A program made the translations under genes and the position numbers. The notes under the pieces are model-generated. The model was not told the origin of the DNA and ran no database searches. It was given only the letters and a program-made list of their open reading frames with translations. DNA of 64,000 bases from Rhizobium rhododendri (lineage in GTDB: Bacteria; Pseudomonadota; Alphaproteobacteria; Rhizobiales; Rhizobiaceae), in assembly GCF_007000325.2 (NCBI RefSeq), contig NZ_CP117267.1, forward strand, positions 1,798,001 to 1,862,000. Direction: 5' to 3'. Shown piece by piece: positions 8,656-17,589 of this stretch (positions are counted from its first letter, which is position 1; each line of letters opens with the position of its first letter).

Positions 8656-9324
8656 TCAGCCGTTCTGGGTGATCGGCGCTATCTGGATTTCGACGCGACG
8701 GTTCTGCGCGCGGCCGGCTTCCGACGCGTTGCTGGCGACCGGCTGTGTCGGGCCGAAGCCGACGGCGGAGACGCGGCGCGGATCGATGCCCTGGGTGCCG
8801 AGATAGCCGGCGACCGAGTCTGCGCGACGCTCCGAGAGCTCCTGATTATGCTGCATGCTGCCGGTCGAATCCGTATGTCCGTTGACGTCGATCAGCGTTT
8901 TGTTGAACTTGCGCAGAACGATTGCCACCGAGTTCAGCGTCTGGTCGAACTCCGGCTTCACGTAATACTGGTCGGTATCGAAGGTGATGGCCGACGGCAT
9001 GTTGAGAATGATGCGATCACCGGTGCGGGTGACGGAAACGCCGGTGCCCTGCAGCTGCTGACGCAACTCCGATTCCTGCTGGTCCATGTAATTGCCGATG
9101 GAACCGCCGGCGAGAGCGCCGATGCCTGCGCCGATCAGCGCCGCGTTGCGCCGTCCGACCGGGGAGCCGCCGACGGCAAGGCCCGCAATCGCCCCGAGCC
9201 CCGCGCCGATGGCAGCGCCACCCGCAGTGTTCGAAACCTTCTGCTCGCCCGTGTAGGGATCGGTGGTCGTGCAGGCATTCAGGAAGGCAGCCGAGACGGC
9301 GAGTAGAACGAATTTCTTGATCAT
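8656..9324 (-). CDS. OmpA-family lipoprotein with glycine-zipper region
   Basis: A 222-residue outer-membrane lipoprotein. Residues 1-17 are a signal peptide ending in the lipobox L-N-A-C, with Cys18 as the lipidated residue. Residues 30-85 are a glycine-zipper segment (GGAAIGAGLGAIAGLAVGG). The C-terminal OmpA/MotB domain (about 105-222) holds VNGHTDSTGS and RAQNRRVEIQI, the peptidoglycan-binding signature. The layout resembles YiaD/Pal-like proteins that tie the outer membrane to the cell wall. Starts further upstream lack a signal peptide, so 9324 was chosen. Confidence 0.88.
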   Translation of the reverse strand: MIKKFVLLAVSAAFLNACTTTDPYTGEQKVSNTAGGAAIGAGLGAIAGLAVGGSPVGRRNAALIGAGIGALAGGSIGNYMDQQESELRQQLQGTGVSVTRTGDRIILNMPSAITFDTDQYYVKPEFDQTLNSVAIVLRKFNKTLIDVNGHTDSTGSMQHNQELSERRADSVAGYLGTQGIDPRRVSAVGFGPTQPVASNASEAGRAQNRRVEIQIAPITQNG

Positions 9325-9618
9325 GGACGAGGGCCTCTGCTTCGATGACGAGACGTGTATCAAGGATTGCGGCAATATCATGAAAAATAATGACAGCCCC
9401 TTGTCAACGCACAGATTTGCCCCATGAGCGTCGTAGCGAACCATAGGCCGTAGTGGATGCGCAGGGACATTGCCGCGCGGACGACGACACGTCACCGCGC
9501 CCTGCCGTCTCCGAATCGCGCGCTGGGGCGGCTCCGATAGCGGGCGGGATGGCAATAAGGGAATGAAAGCAGAACATCTTTTCTGGCCTTTCGATTCCGA
9601 ATCACTACATTACGCGAC

Positions 9619-12090
9619 ATGACGATAGGACACGACGACATTCCCTTCTTCGACGAAGAGCCCGAGCACGCCGAGCCGAGGCGCCACGAGCCGGCTGCAG
9701 CGCGTCCGCAAGCTGCCGGCGGCATTGCCGCCCGCGCCATGGCAGCGCGCGATGTCGGCCGCGTGCCGGATTACCTCGCAGGCCTCAACGCCGAGCAGAC
9801 AGAGGCTGTCGAGACGCTGGAGGGGCCGCTGCTGGTACTCGCCGGCGCCGGCACCGGCAAGACCCGTGTGCTCACCACCCGCATCGCCCATATCCTGTCG
9901 ACGAACCGCGCCTTCCCCAGCCAGATCCTGTCGGTGACATTCACCAACAAGGCGGCGCGCGAGATGAAGGAGCGTGTTGCACTGCTGGTCGGCGGCGCAG
10001 TCGAAGGCATGCCATGGCTCGGCACCTTCCACTCGATCGGCGTCAAGCTGCTCCGCCGTCACGCGGAACTGGTCGGCCTGACATCGGATTTCTCCATCCT
10101 CGATACCGACGACGTCGTTCGCCTGATCAAGCAGATCATCCAGGCCGAGGGCCTCGACGACAAGCGCTGGCCGGCAAAGCAATTCGCCGGCATGATCGAC
10201 GGCTGGAAGAACAAGGGCCTGACACCGCCCGATATTGCCGAGGGCGATGCCCGTGCTTTTGCCAACGGCAAGGGCCGCGAACTCTACGCTGCCTACCAGG
10301 CGCGGCTGAAGACGCTGAACGCCTGCGATTTCGGCGACCTGCTGCTGCATCCGATCACCATGTTCCGCCAGAACCCGGATGTGCTGAAGGATTATCACCA
10401 GCGCTTCCGCTATATCCTCGTCGACGAGTATCAGGACACCAACACCGCCCAGTACATGTGGCTGCGGCTGCTCGCCCAGCGGCCGAAGGGCGAGATGCAG
10501 AATGTCTGCTGCGTCGGCGACGACGACCAGTCGATCTACGGCTGGCGCGGCGCCGAGGTCGACAACATCCTGCGCTTCGAGAAGGATTTCCCGGGCGCCA
10601 AGGTGATCAAGCTCGAGCGCAACTACCGCTCGACCGAACACATCCTCGGCGCGGCTGCCCATCTGATCGCCCACAACGAAGGCCGGCTCGGCAAGACGCT
10701 TTTCACCGACCGCAGCGATCCCGAGGACGCCAAGGTTCAGGTTCACGCCGCCTGGGACTCGGAAGAGGAAGCCCGGGCGCTGGGCGAAGAGATCGAGCAG
10801 CTGCAGCGCGGCGGCCACGCGCTGAACGACATGGCGATCCTCGTGCGCGCCTCGTTCCAGATGCGCGAGTTCGAAGACCGCTTCGTCACGCTCGGCCTCA
10901 ACTACCGCGTCATCGGCGGCCCACGCTTTTACGAGCGCATGGAAATCCGCGACGCCATGGCCTATTTCCGCCTCGTCTGCCAGCCGGCCGACGACCTCGC
11001 CTTCGAGCGCATCGTCAACACGCCGAAACGCGGTCTTGGCGACACAACGGTGCGCGCCCTGCACGACTATGCCCGCGCCCGCAATATACCCATGCTGGCC
11101 GCGGCAGCCGACATCATCGAAACCGACGAGATGAAGCCGAAGCCGCGCAAGGCTTTGTACGACGTCGTGATGTCCGTCCGCCGCTGGCAGGAACGGCTCG
11201 AAAACGCACCCCACACGGAGCTTGCCGAGCAGATCCTCGAGGAATCCGGCTACACCGACATGTGGAAGAACGACAAGTCGGCTGAAGCGCCGGGCCGCCT
11301 CGACAACCTGAAAGAACTGATCCGCTCGATGGACAGCTTCGAGAGCATGCGCGGCTTCCTCGAACACGTCTCGCTGGTCATGGATGCCGAAAACAACGAG
11401 AACCTCGATGCTGTCTCGATCATGACGCTGCATTCCGCCAAGGGACTGGAATTCAAGACGGTCTTCCTACCCGGCTGGGAGGAAGGCCTGTTTCCCCACC
11501 AGCGCTCGCTCGACGAGAGTGGACGGGCGGGTCTCGAAGAGGAACGACGGCTTGCCTATGTCGGCCTGACGCGGGCCAAACGCCTTTGCCACATCTGGTT
11601 CGTCTCAAACCGCCGCATCCACGGCCTCTGGCAATCCACCCTGCCCTCCCGCTTCCTCGACGAGTTGCCGAATACACACGTGTCCGTCGCCGAGACCGAG
11701 CAATCCTATGGCGGCTATGGACGCAGCGCCTACGGCCAGTCACGCTTCGACAAGGCCGAGCCCTTCTCCAACAGCTACGGCACGCCGGGCTGGAAACGCG
11801 CCCAGGCCAACAAGACCGATGCAACGCGCGACAACTGGGGCTCGCGCTCCGGCCACGCAGTCGAGCGCATCGGCTACGGCGAAAGCGGCCCGAAGGCGCG
11901 CACCATCGACGGCGAACTGGTGGCGAAATCAACGACCGACACTCCCTCCCGCTTCGCAGTCGGCGAACGCATCTTCCACATCAAGTTCGGCAACGGCAAT
12001 ATTTCAGCTATCGAAGGCAACAAGCTGACCATCGAATTCGACAGGGCCGGCCAGAAGCGTGTGCTGGATGGGTTTGTGGAGAGGGTGTGA
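9619..12090 (+). CDS. uvrD: UvrD/PcrA-type ATP-dependent DNA helicase
   Basis: An 823-residue superfamily 1A helicase, 3'-5' translocase for nucleotide-excision and mismatch repair. After a 50-residue disordered leader, LNAEQTEAV is the Q motif, AGAGTGKT (75-82) is Walker A, ILVDEYQDTN is motif II and GDDDQSIYGWRGA motif III. ERNYRST (IV) and VSIMTLHSAKGLEFKTVFLP (V) follow, with RRLAYVGLTRAK as motif VI. The last ~60 residues form the small PcrA-type C-terminal domain (VGERIFHIKFGNG). It stands alone between the lipoprotein and an accessory gene. Rhizobia often carry more than one UvrD homologue, so the symbol is by similarity. Confidence 0.93.
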   Translation: MTIGHDDIPFFDEEPEHAEPRRHEPAAARPQAAGGIAARAMAARDVGRVPDYLAGLNAEQTEAVETLEGPLLVLAGAGTGKTRVLTTRIAHILSTNRAFPSQILSVTFTNKAAREMKERVALLVGGAVEGMPWLGTFHSIGVKLLRRHAELVGLTSDFSILDTDDVVRLIKQIIQAEGLDDKRWPAKQFAGMIDGWKNKGLTPPDIAEGDARAFANGKGRELYAAYQARLKTLNACDFGDLLLHPITMFRQNPDVLKDYHQRFRYILVDEYQDTNTAQYMWLRLLAQRPKGEMQNVCCVGDDDQSIYGWRGAEVDNILRFEKDFPGAKVIKLERNYRSTEHILGAAAHLIAHNEGRLGKTLFTDRSDPEDAKVQVHAAWDSEEEARALGEEIEQLQRGGHALNDMAILVRASFQMREFEDRFVTLGLNYRVIGGPRFYERMEIRDAMAYFRLVCQPADDLAFERIVNTPKRGLGDTTVRALHDYARARNIPMLAAAADIIETDEMKPKPRKALYDVVMSVRRWQERLENAPHTELAEQILEESGYTDMWKNDKSAEAPGRLDNLKELIRSMDSFESMRGFLEHVSLVMDAENNENLDAVSIMTLHSAKGLEFKTVFLPGWEEGLFPHQRSLDESGRAGLEEERRLAYVGLTRAKRLCHIWFVSNRRIHGLWQSTLPSRFLDELPNTHVSVAETEQSYGGYGRSAYGQSRFDKAEPFSNSYGTPGWKRAQANKTDATRDNWGSRSGHAVERIGYGESGPKARTIDGELVAKSTTDTPSRFAVGERIFHIKFGNGNISAIEGNKLTIEFDRAGQKRVLDGFVERV

Positions 12091-12377
12091 GGGCGGAAGC
12101 GCGCTGTGGCGAGTAACCCCGTGGCGGATGTCGGCCCGTTGGGGACATTTTACGAATTCGAAGAATAGCTATTTAGCTCTGCGTCCAACGAATTCCGCAA
12201 ACCGTCCTGCTTCGCCGTTAGCCTTAGGTAATCCAAGATCTCGACGATATATCCGGGATACGATATCCAACGATCTGGCGCAATCAGGACCTAATATTGA
12301 AGCGGTGTGGCAAAATGTAGGACGACACGGCACCTGAGGGCTGGGCGTGATCGCTGCGTCTTAATTGCGCCGCCGCC

Positions 12378-13946
12378 TTAATGAATAATGCAATCCCCGC
12401 GGCTTTCGCCGTTCTTGTCTGTATCCAGATAGCTCAGGTAGTCGATCAACATCTCGCTGCGCTGCTCAGCAAAATCATAGCCGCCAGCATTGGCAAGCAT
12501 TTCCGTGAGCGCGGTGTCAGGGATCTCGCAACCCCGCCTGCGTTTTTCGAACGCCCCCAACCTTAGGCGTGCTCGATCAAGCGCGCTCTGCTTCGCCCGA
12601 CGATCTTCATTAGCCCTATCGGCAAGCGTCTTTAGTGCCTTTTCAGCGGCCTGCCGCGCTACAGGGTTGGGCCAGATCTCGCCAGCCATGTCGATCGCCT
12701 CGGCCTCACGTTCGAGGCCCGGCCCCGCCTCGCTGCCATCATATTTTTCGAGATACCAAGTCAGTGCCTTGCTTCTGTCGGTATCGTAGAAGGCATCTTC
12801 ACGGTGAACCTCCATAAATTCGGCAAACGACTGCTGAAGGAACTCCATGCCATAAATGCCCTTTTCAGCAATGTCGCTGAGCATCATCGCTGACTGCTGT
12901 ACAGGCAGTCGGGCGAACACCTTCACCGCCTGATCGTGTTGACCGGCCTCTTCGAAGTGCAACGCAAGCGGTTGTATCAGACCCTCTGCAACTTCGCTGC
13001 GGATCACGCCAACAACGAAGGCCTGTTCCTGCGGGTTCTTGTATTTTTCTTTGGCCTCGCGCACATCCGTCTGCATCTGCGCCAGGACAGGATCAACAAG
13101 GTCAAGCGCAGCCTGCTCGCCTCGGCAAGCAAGCACACCAGTGGTCTGCCGAGACCAGTCTATCGCCTGTTTCTCTCTCTCCAGCTTCCAGCCCTGCTTC
13201 TCCTTCTCAAGCAGTGCGAGGATGCGCTCCCCTGGCTCATGATTGCCGTTATCACAGAAACGTGCAGCGGCCCGGCTCAGCCCCTCCCTCGGATCATAAG
13301 TCGCGGACTGCGGAAAATTATAGCGGCTGGCATAACGCTCCAGCGCATCCACATCATTATTTGCCATCCAGTCGAAAACCAGCGTGACGGTATCGAACGC
13401 ATCGTTCCAGAGCATCTCTACGTGCTCGTCCCAAAGAGAAAGCGTAGCCGCGCGTTCTTTCTTAAGCAAAACGGGAAAGGCGAACTCAACGAAGTCGGCA
13501 AAGTTCGTCCTATCAGGCCCCTCTTGGCTGTCCAAAGCTTCCTCAAGGAGGTCAGCAGTCAGCCAGTCCGATGGAAGGAGAGGCCAGCTGGTCTTGTCTA
13601 GAGTGGCGAAGAAAGCCTCATCTGCTCCCGCCGCCTGCCAGCGTTGCCGAACCGCCTGCCACTGATCTGGCGGAACAAGCGCATAAAGCCTGCCGGCCCG
13701 CGTTGCATGTGGAGCGGCTTCGGCAATCGGATCGCGGCTGCTGAAATCCTTGATCGCTATGTCGAGTGCTACATCGAGGACACATTGTCGATCTTTAGGC
13801 TGGCAGAAGACGGCCCTGCTGCCAAAGGCGTCAAAAATGCCTGCGTTGGCGAACTGCGTTACGCAGAAAAACGATAATATGTTTGCAAAAAGGAGGGCAA
13901 TCAGGAGACGATACTTCCGGAGAGGCAACCTTTTTGCAACGCGCAT
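12378..13946 (-). CDS. Secreted protein of unknown function
   Basis: A 522-residue protein with a cleavable-looking signal peptide: KRLPLRKYR, then a hydrophobic stretch to about residue 35 ending FANAG. The rest is helical and soluble, rich in charged residues and Trp, with spaced cysteines (for example CQPKDRQC near residue 48 and single cysteines near 230, 275, 490 and 518). The helix-rich profile resembles TPR-like repeats but I cannot define units. GGGGA lies upstream of the ATG. The gene and its flanks (12.1-14.2 kb) look less GC-rich than the neighbours, which hints at transfer. No function is proposed. Confidence 0.65.
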   Translation of the reverse strand: MRVAKRLPLRKYRLLIALLFANILSFFCVTQFANAGIFDAFGSRAVFCQPKDRQCVLDVALDIAIKDFSSRDPIAEAAPHATRAGRLYALVPPDQWQAVRQRWQAAGADEAFFATLDKTSWPLLPSDWLTADLLEEALDSQEGPDRTNFADFVEFAFPVLLKKERAATLSLWDEHVEMLWNDAFDTVTLVFDWMANNDVDALERYASRYNFPQSATYDPREGLSRAAARFCDNGNHEPGERILALLEKEKQGWKLEREKQAIDWSRQTTGVLACRGEQAALDLVDPVLAQMQTDVREAKEKYKNPQEQAFVVGVIRSEVAEGLIQPLALHFEEAGQHDQAVKVFARLPVQQSAMMLSDIAEKGIYGMEFLQQSFAEFMEVHREDAFYDTDRSKALTWYLEKYDGSEAGPGLEREAEAIDMAGEIWPNPVARQAAEKALKTLADRANEDRRAKQSALDRARLRLGAFEKRRRGCEIPDTALTEMLANAGGYDFAEQRSEMLIDYLSYLDTDKNGESRGDCIIH

Positions 13947-14255
13947 TATCGATGTCCCCCCATCCAGCCTGTCTGCTCATCGCACCTTCAGAGGCACCAA
14001 ATAAGGTGCTTGTTCAGCATGACAAGGTCAGGGTGGGGACAGAATGACTGCAATTTGCGGTTGGTTCAACTGATCGCTGCAACACACTCACCGAAGCAGC
14101 CGTGGCCGCTCCAAGCGAAGCAGACACGCGACCTTTGCGATAAAGCTAGCGATGGTAAGGTACCGGATAATTGTCAAGGTGCAGCATTATGACCGGCCGA
14201 CGGTGTCACCACCTTGCATATCCATAGAAGCTGATCCGCAGTCCTCGAGAAAAAA
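13947..14255. other. Intergenic region without a recognisable gene
   Basis: About 310 bases between the leftward secreted-protein gene and the leftward acetyltransferase. It contains a weak hairpin (GCACC/GGTGC near 13993-14008) and no reading frame I would trust. It should hold the promoter of the secreted-protein gene. Confidence 0.4.
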
Positions 14256-14675
14256 TCACAGCATCTTGCACAAGAAAAAGCGCTGCGTTTGTCGGGGGTA
14301 GTGATCGAGCACGCTGAAGACGGTATAGCCTTGCTTCTCGTAGAAGCCTGGCGCCTGAAAGCTGAACGTATCCAGCCAGACGCCAACGCAGCCTCGCTCT
14401 CTGGCCCAGCCTTCCGCCTGTTGCAGCATCCTGGCACCAAGGCCTTGGCCACGAAAGGCTTCGGGGACCACGAGCAGTTCCACGAAAAGCCAGTCGTAGC
14501 TGTAGCTCGCCCATAGACCACCCCGCACCGTGCCAGCCTCGTCGCGCAGCAGGATTGCGAGCGGGCCCCAGGGCCCATCCACCTTTGAAGCATTGTAGTC
14601 GATCAGCGGTTGGCGAATTGCGTTGTAATCGTCATCGCTAGGCTGGATGACAAGCTCGAGGTCAAGGCCAGACAT
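14256..14675 (-). CDS. GNAT family N-acetyltransferase
   Basis: A 139-residue acetyltransferase of the GNAT fold. The acetyl-CoA loop reads VPEAFRGQGLGARMLQQAE (about residues 77-95), preceded by WLFVELLVV (beta-4) and followed by GVWLDTFSFQAPGFYEKQGY, the typical motif B region. The start MSGLDLELV was chosen because GGAG lies seven bases before it; an ATG six bases further upstream is too close to that site. A second acetyltransferase lies upstream in the same direction. Substrate unknown; small-molecule acetylation is likely. Confidence 0.85.
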   Translation of the reverse strand: MSGLDLELVIQPSDDDYNAIRQPLIDYNASKVDGPWGPLAILLRDEAGTVRGGLWASYSYDWLFVELLVVPEAFRGQGLGARMLQQAEGWARERGCVGVWLDTFSFQAPGFYEKQGYTVFSVLDHYPRQTQRFFLCKML

Positions 14676-14720
14676 GTCATTCTCCTGTCGTTCAGCTAGG
14701 AACATTCCCGCAGGCAGCGG

Positions 14721-15218
14721 TCAGGTTCCGTAGAACGCCCTGTGATAAACGACAACGCCTTGTCGCGTGTCATCTCCGAAGTCGAGTCTTTGGAAATATT
14801 CCACCGGGACTCCGGGAAAGTGCAAAGCGGGGTCAGCCTTGAACCCGAAGCGGGCATAGTAGCCGGGGTCGCCGAGGACGACACATCCAGCCGCGCCATG
14901 GGTTTTTATCTGGTAAAGTCCAGCTTCGATAAGCCTCGCTCCGATGCCCTGTCGCTGCTTGTCGGGTCGCACGGCGACCGGCCCGAGCCCGTACCAGTTG
15001 ACGGCTTGGCCATGGATTTCGACCGGAGAAAAGGCGACATGGCCGACAATCTCTCCATCCTTTTCTGCCACCAGCGACACCGTTAAAGCGCCTCCGGCTC
15101 TAAGACCTTCAACAATAGCGCCTTCCGTTCCGTCGCTGTGAGGAGCGCCGTCGAATGCGCTGGTGACGAGCACGCGGATTGGCTGAATGTCGCTGGTATT
15201 TTCGGGTCTTATGATCAT
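14721..15218 (-). CDS. GNAT family N-acetyltransferase (YhbS-like)
   Basis: A 165-residue acetyltransferase resembling the YhbS subgroup: MIIRPENTSDIQPIRVLVTSAF at the N-terminus, VGHVAFSPVEIHG, the CoA loop GPVAVRPDKQRQGIGARLIE near residue 85-104, and GDPGYYARFGFKAD in the C-terminal half. It probably transfers acetyl from acetyl-CoA to a small substrate or protein. It lies 45 bases upstream of the other acetyltransferase and may be cotranscribed with it. The start at 15218 fits the family N-terminus; a longer frame exists upstream but adds non-homologous residues. Confidence 0.85.
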   Translation of the reverse strand: MIIRPENTSDIQPIRVLVTSAFDGAPHSDGTEGAIVEGLRAGGALTVSLVAEKDGEIVGHVAFSPVEIHGQAVNWYGLGPVAVRPDKQRQGIGARLIEAGLYQIKTHGAAGCVVLGDPGYYARFGFKADPALHFPGVPVEYFQRLDFGDDTRQGVVVYHRAFYGT

Positions 15219-15486
15219 CTGACGCTTGTAGTAGACAACAGAAAAACGGCCAAGAAGCAACAACTTAGCGCAGTTTCAGTACCCTACTCTGCCGCTGAAT
15301 TACCATCAGCCGCCACCGGTTCGACACCCCCAAGCCTCAATCCTGACGCTATGCTGCACTGCAAAAAACACAATGCTGCGGTGCTACCAATTGTCGCTGA
15401 CTGCTTTATATCGTCGCCTACGGCCCTGCCTCCCGCGCTCTTTTGCGGATTTTCAGCGGGCCGCTGCCAATCTGCCGCCCGGCAGG

Positions 15487-15504
15487 GCCTGAAACGTTTC
15501 AGGC
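15487..15504. promoter_or_regulatory. Perfect 18-bp palindrome, LacI/GalR-type operator
   Basis: GCCTGAAAC followed directly by GTTTCAGGC is an unbroken 9+9 palindrome centred on CG at 15495/15496. TGAAACGTTTCA is the classical core of LacI/GalR-family operators. It lies 31 bases before the sugar symporter start, where a bound repressor would block transcription. No LacI-family gene is in this window, so the regulator would act in trans. Confidence 0.65.
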
Positions 15505-15534
15505 GCGGCGACAACAGTTTTGAGGATCAATAAA

Positions 15535-16812
15535 GTGGCTGGTATAACAACAAACAGCGCTGTCTCCGAAGGTGCCAAGGCGCCGGCGGGACAGAATTAT
15601 CAATTTGCGCTTATTGCGCTCACCTCTCTCTTTTTCATGTGGGGCTTCATCACCTGCCTGAATGATATTCTGGTTCCGCACCTGAAAAACGTCTTTCAGC
15701 TGAACTATACGCAATCGATGCTCATCCAGCTCTGCTTCTTCGGCGCCTACTTCATCGTCTCGCTGCCGGCCGGCGCTCTGGTCAAGCGCATCAGCTACAA
15801 ATGGGGCATCGTCGTCGGCCTCGTCATTGCCGCTATCGGATGCGCGCTGTTCATCCCCGCCGCCAGCTACCGCATCTACGCATTGTTCCTCGGCGCACTC
15901 TTCGTGCTCGCCGCCGGCGTCACCGTTCTGCAGGTTGCCGCCAACCCCTATGTCACCGTCCTCGGCAAGCCCGAAACGGCTGCTGCCCGCCTGACGCTGA
16001 CCCAGGCCTTCAATTCGCTCGGCACCACCATCGCGCCGATCTTTGGCGCCTTCCTGATCCTCTCGGCGGCAACAGCCGATCTCAGCACCGCGACGCCGGA
16101 ACAGCTCGACGCCATCCATCTGGCTGAAGCCAGCACGGTCAAATTCCCCTACATGATCCTTGCCATCGCGTTTCTGGTGCTGGCAGCCGTCTTTGCCGCG
16201 CTAAAGCTGCCGAACGTCCAGGGCGATGAAACCGTCAACAAGCCCGGCGATACCGGATCGGCCTGGCAGTATCGCCATCTCGTCCTCGGCGCCGTCGGCA
16301 TCTTCCTCTATGTTGGCGCTGAAGTCAGCATCGGCAGCTTCCTCGTCAACTTCTTCAGCCAGCCCGACATTGGCGGCCTGTCGGAATCGGATGCTGCCCA
16401 CTACGTCGCCTATTTCTGGGGTGGCGCCATGATCGGTCGCTTTATCGGCGCCGTAGCCATGCGCTACGTCGATGACGGCAAGGCTCTGGCATTCAACGCC
16501 GCTCTCGCTGCCATCCTGCTGCTCATCACCGTGCTTACTACCGGACATGTCGCCATGTGGGCCGTGCTGCTGGTCGGGCTGTTCAACTCGATCATGTTCC
16601 CGACGATCTTCAGCCTGGCGCTCGAAGGCCTCGGCAAATACACCAGCCAGGGCTCCGGCATCCTCTGCCTTGCCATCGTCGGCGGCGCCATCCTGCCGGT
16701 CATTCAGGGCGGTCTTGCCGATACCATTGGCATCCACCTCGCCTTCCTGATGCCCGTGCTCTGCTACATCTACATCGCATTCTACGGCATCAAGGGTCAC
16801 AAGCTGCGCTGA
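15535..16812 (+). CDS. gluP: Sugar:H+ symporter, FucP/GluP family (MFS)
   Basis: A 425-residue major-facilitator transporter of the fucose/glucose-galactose group with 12 predicted membrane spans. [21 protein letters not shown] (TM1) holds the conserved Asn-Asp; [16 protein letters not shown] is TM2; [20 protein letters not shown] and [12 protein letters not shown] are family signatures; [19 protein letters not shown] is the conserved TM10/11 segment. It would import a hexose (glucose, galactose or fucose) with a proton. The start is a GTG with GAGG nine bases upstream; a TTG fifteen bases earlier is less likely. A LacI-type operator in its leader suggests sugar-induced expression. The symbol is by family similarity only. 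Confidence 0.85.
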   Translation: MAGITTNSAVSEGAKAPAGQNYQFALIALTSLFFMWGFITCLNDILVPHLKNVFQLNYTQSMLIQLCFFGAYFIVSLPAGALVKRISYKWGIVVGLVIAAIGCALFIPAASYRIYALFLGALFVLAAGVTVLQVAANPYVTVLGKPETAAARLTLTQAFNSLGTTIAPIFGAFLILSAATADLSTATPEQLDAIHLAEASTVKFPYMILAIAFLVLAAVFAALKLPNVQGDETVNKPGDTGSAWQYRHLVLGAVGIFLYVGAEVSIGSFLVNFFSQPDIGGLSESDAAHYVAYFWGGAMIGRFIGAVAMRYVDDGKALAFNAALAAILLLITVLTTGHVAMWAVLLVGLFNSIMFPTIFSLALEGLGKYTSQGSGILCLAIVGGAILPVIQGGLADTIGIHLAFLMPVLCYIYIAFYGIKGHKLR

Positions 16813-16825
16813 GACCCTGAACCCA

Positions 16826-16854
16826 TTGCGCCTCGCACCCTGTGCGGGGCGCAA
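16826..16854 (+). terminator. Hairpin after the sugar symporter
   Basis: TTGCGCCTCGCA (16826-16837) pairs with TGCGGGGCGCAA (16843-16854) with one G-U pair and a five-base loop. There is no T-run after it, so it is a weak intrinsic terminator or an mRNA 3'-end protecting stem between the symporter and pncA. Confidence 0.45.
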
Positions 16855-16918
16855 AACACTTGATCCTTCCGTGCCGTCTTGGCATCGTGCACCAAGACAT
16901 GGATGGAAGGACGTGACG

Positions 16919-17545
16919 ATGAAGGCCCTGCTGCTGATCGATATCCAGACCGGCTTCTGCCCGGGCGGAAACCTCGCCGTTCGAGAGGGCGACGAGATCG
17001 TGCCCGTCGCCAACAGATTGATCGACAGCGGCAAGTACGACCTTGTCGTCGCCTCGCAGGACTGGCACCCCGAAGGCCATGGCAGCTTTGCCTCCTCCCA
17101 TCTCGGCAAGAACCCTTTCGACATGGGCATGCTCTCCGGCAAGCCGCAGATGATGTGGCCGGACCATTGCGTCCAGGATACCCCGGACGCCGCCCTCCAT
17201 CCCGACCTCCACGCCGGCGCCATCGATTTCATCCAGCAGAAGGGCCAGAACCCTGAAGTCGACAGCTACTCCGCATTCCGCGACAACGATCAGGCGGCCC
17301 TGACCGGCCTCGCCGACTATCTGCGCGAGCGACAGGTCACGGAACTCGATCTTTGCGGCCTCGCCACCGATTACTGCGTCAAGTTCTCCGCCATCGATGC
17401 CGTCGAGATGCTGCCGAGCGTCAGGGTGCGCTTCATCGAGGACGCCAGCCGCGGCATCGACCCTGCCGGCGTAAAAGCCGCCATCGACGAAATGCGCGTG
17501 CGCGGCGTGGCGATCATCGACAGCGCCGAGGCGCTCAACGCCTGA
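16919..17545 (+). CDS. pncA: Nicotinamidase
   Basis: A 208-residue isochorismatase-fold amidase that hydrolyses nicotinamide to nicotinate for NAD salvage. The catalytic triad is visible as Asp8 (LLIDIQTGF), Lys108 (IQQKGQN) and Cys153 (ATDYCV); Asp48 and His50 in QDWHPEGHGSF with a later His form the zinc site. EGHGSFASS and DYCVKFSAIDA are diagnostic of PncA. Length matches the bacterial enzyme. The start ATG follows a GGAC-type site. It lies 107 bases after the symporter and 44 before a glycosyltransferase gene, with no obvious functional link. Confidence 0.92.
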   Translation: MKALLLIDIQTGFCPGGNLAVREGDEIVPVANRLIDSGKYDLVVASQDWHPEGHGSFASSHLGKNPFDMGMLSGKPQMMWPDHCVQDTPDAALHPDLHAGAIDFIQQKGQNPEVDSYSAFRDNDQAALTGLADYLRERQVTELDLCGLATDYCVKFSAIDAVEMLPSVRVRFIEDASRGIDPAGVKAAIDEMRVRGVAIIDSAEALNA

Positions 17546-17589
17546 GCGATCGGCGGAGGCGCTAAACCTTCCTTCACGAAGATCGCCGA

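Noticed and set aside
9610..11433. A 607-residue frame antisense to the helicase
   Set aside because: The helicase has all motifs; this frame is its complement.
12059..12337. A 92-residue frame after the helicase
   Set aside because: It begins inside the helicase end, lacks a ribosome site and gives no recognisable protein.
14010..14192. A 60-residue frame in the gap near 14 kb
   Set aside because: No ribosome site or similarity; composition fits noncoding DNA.
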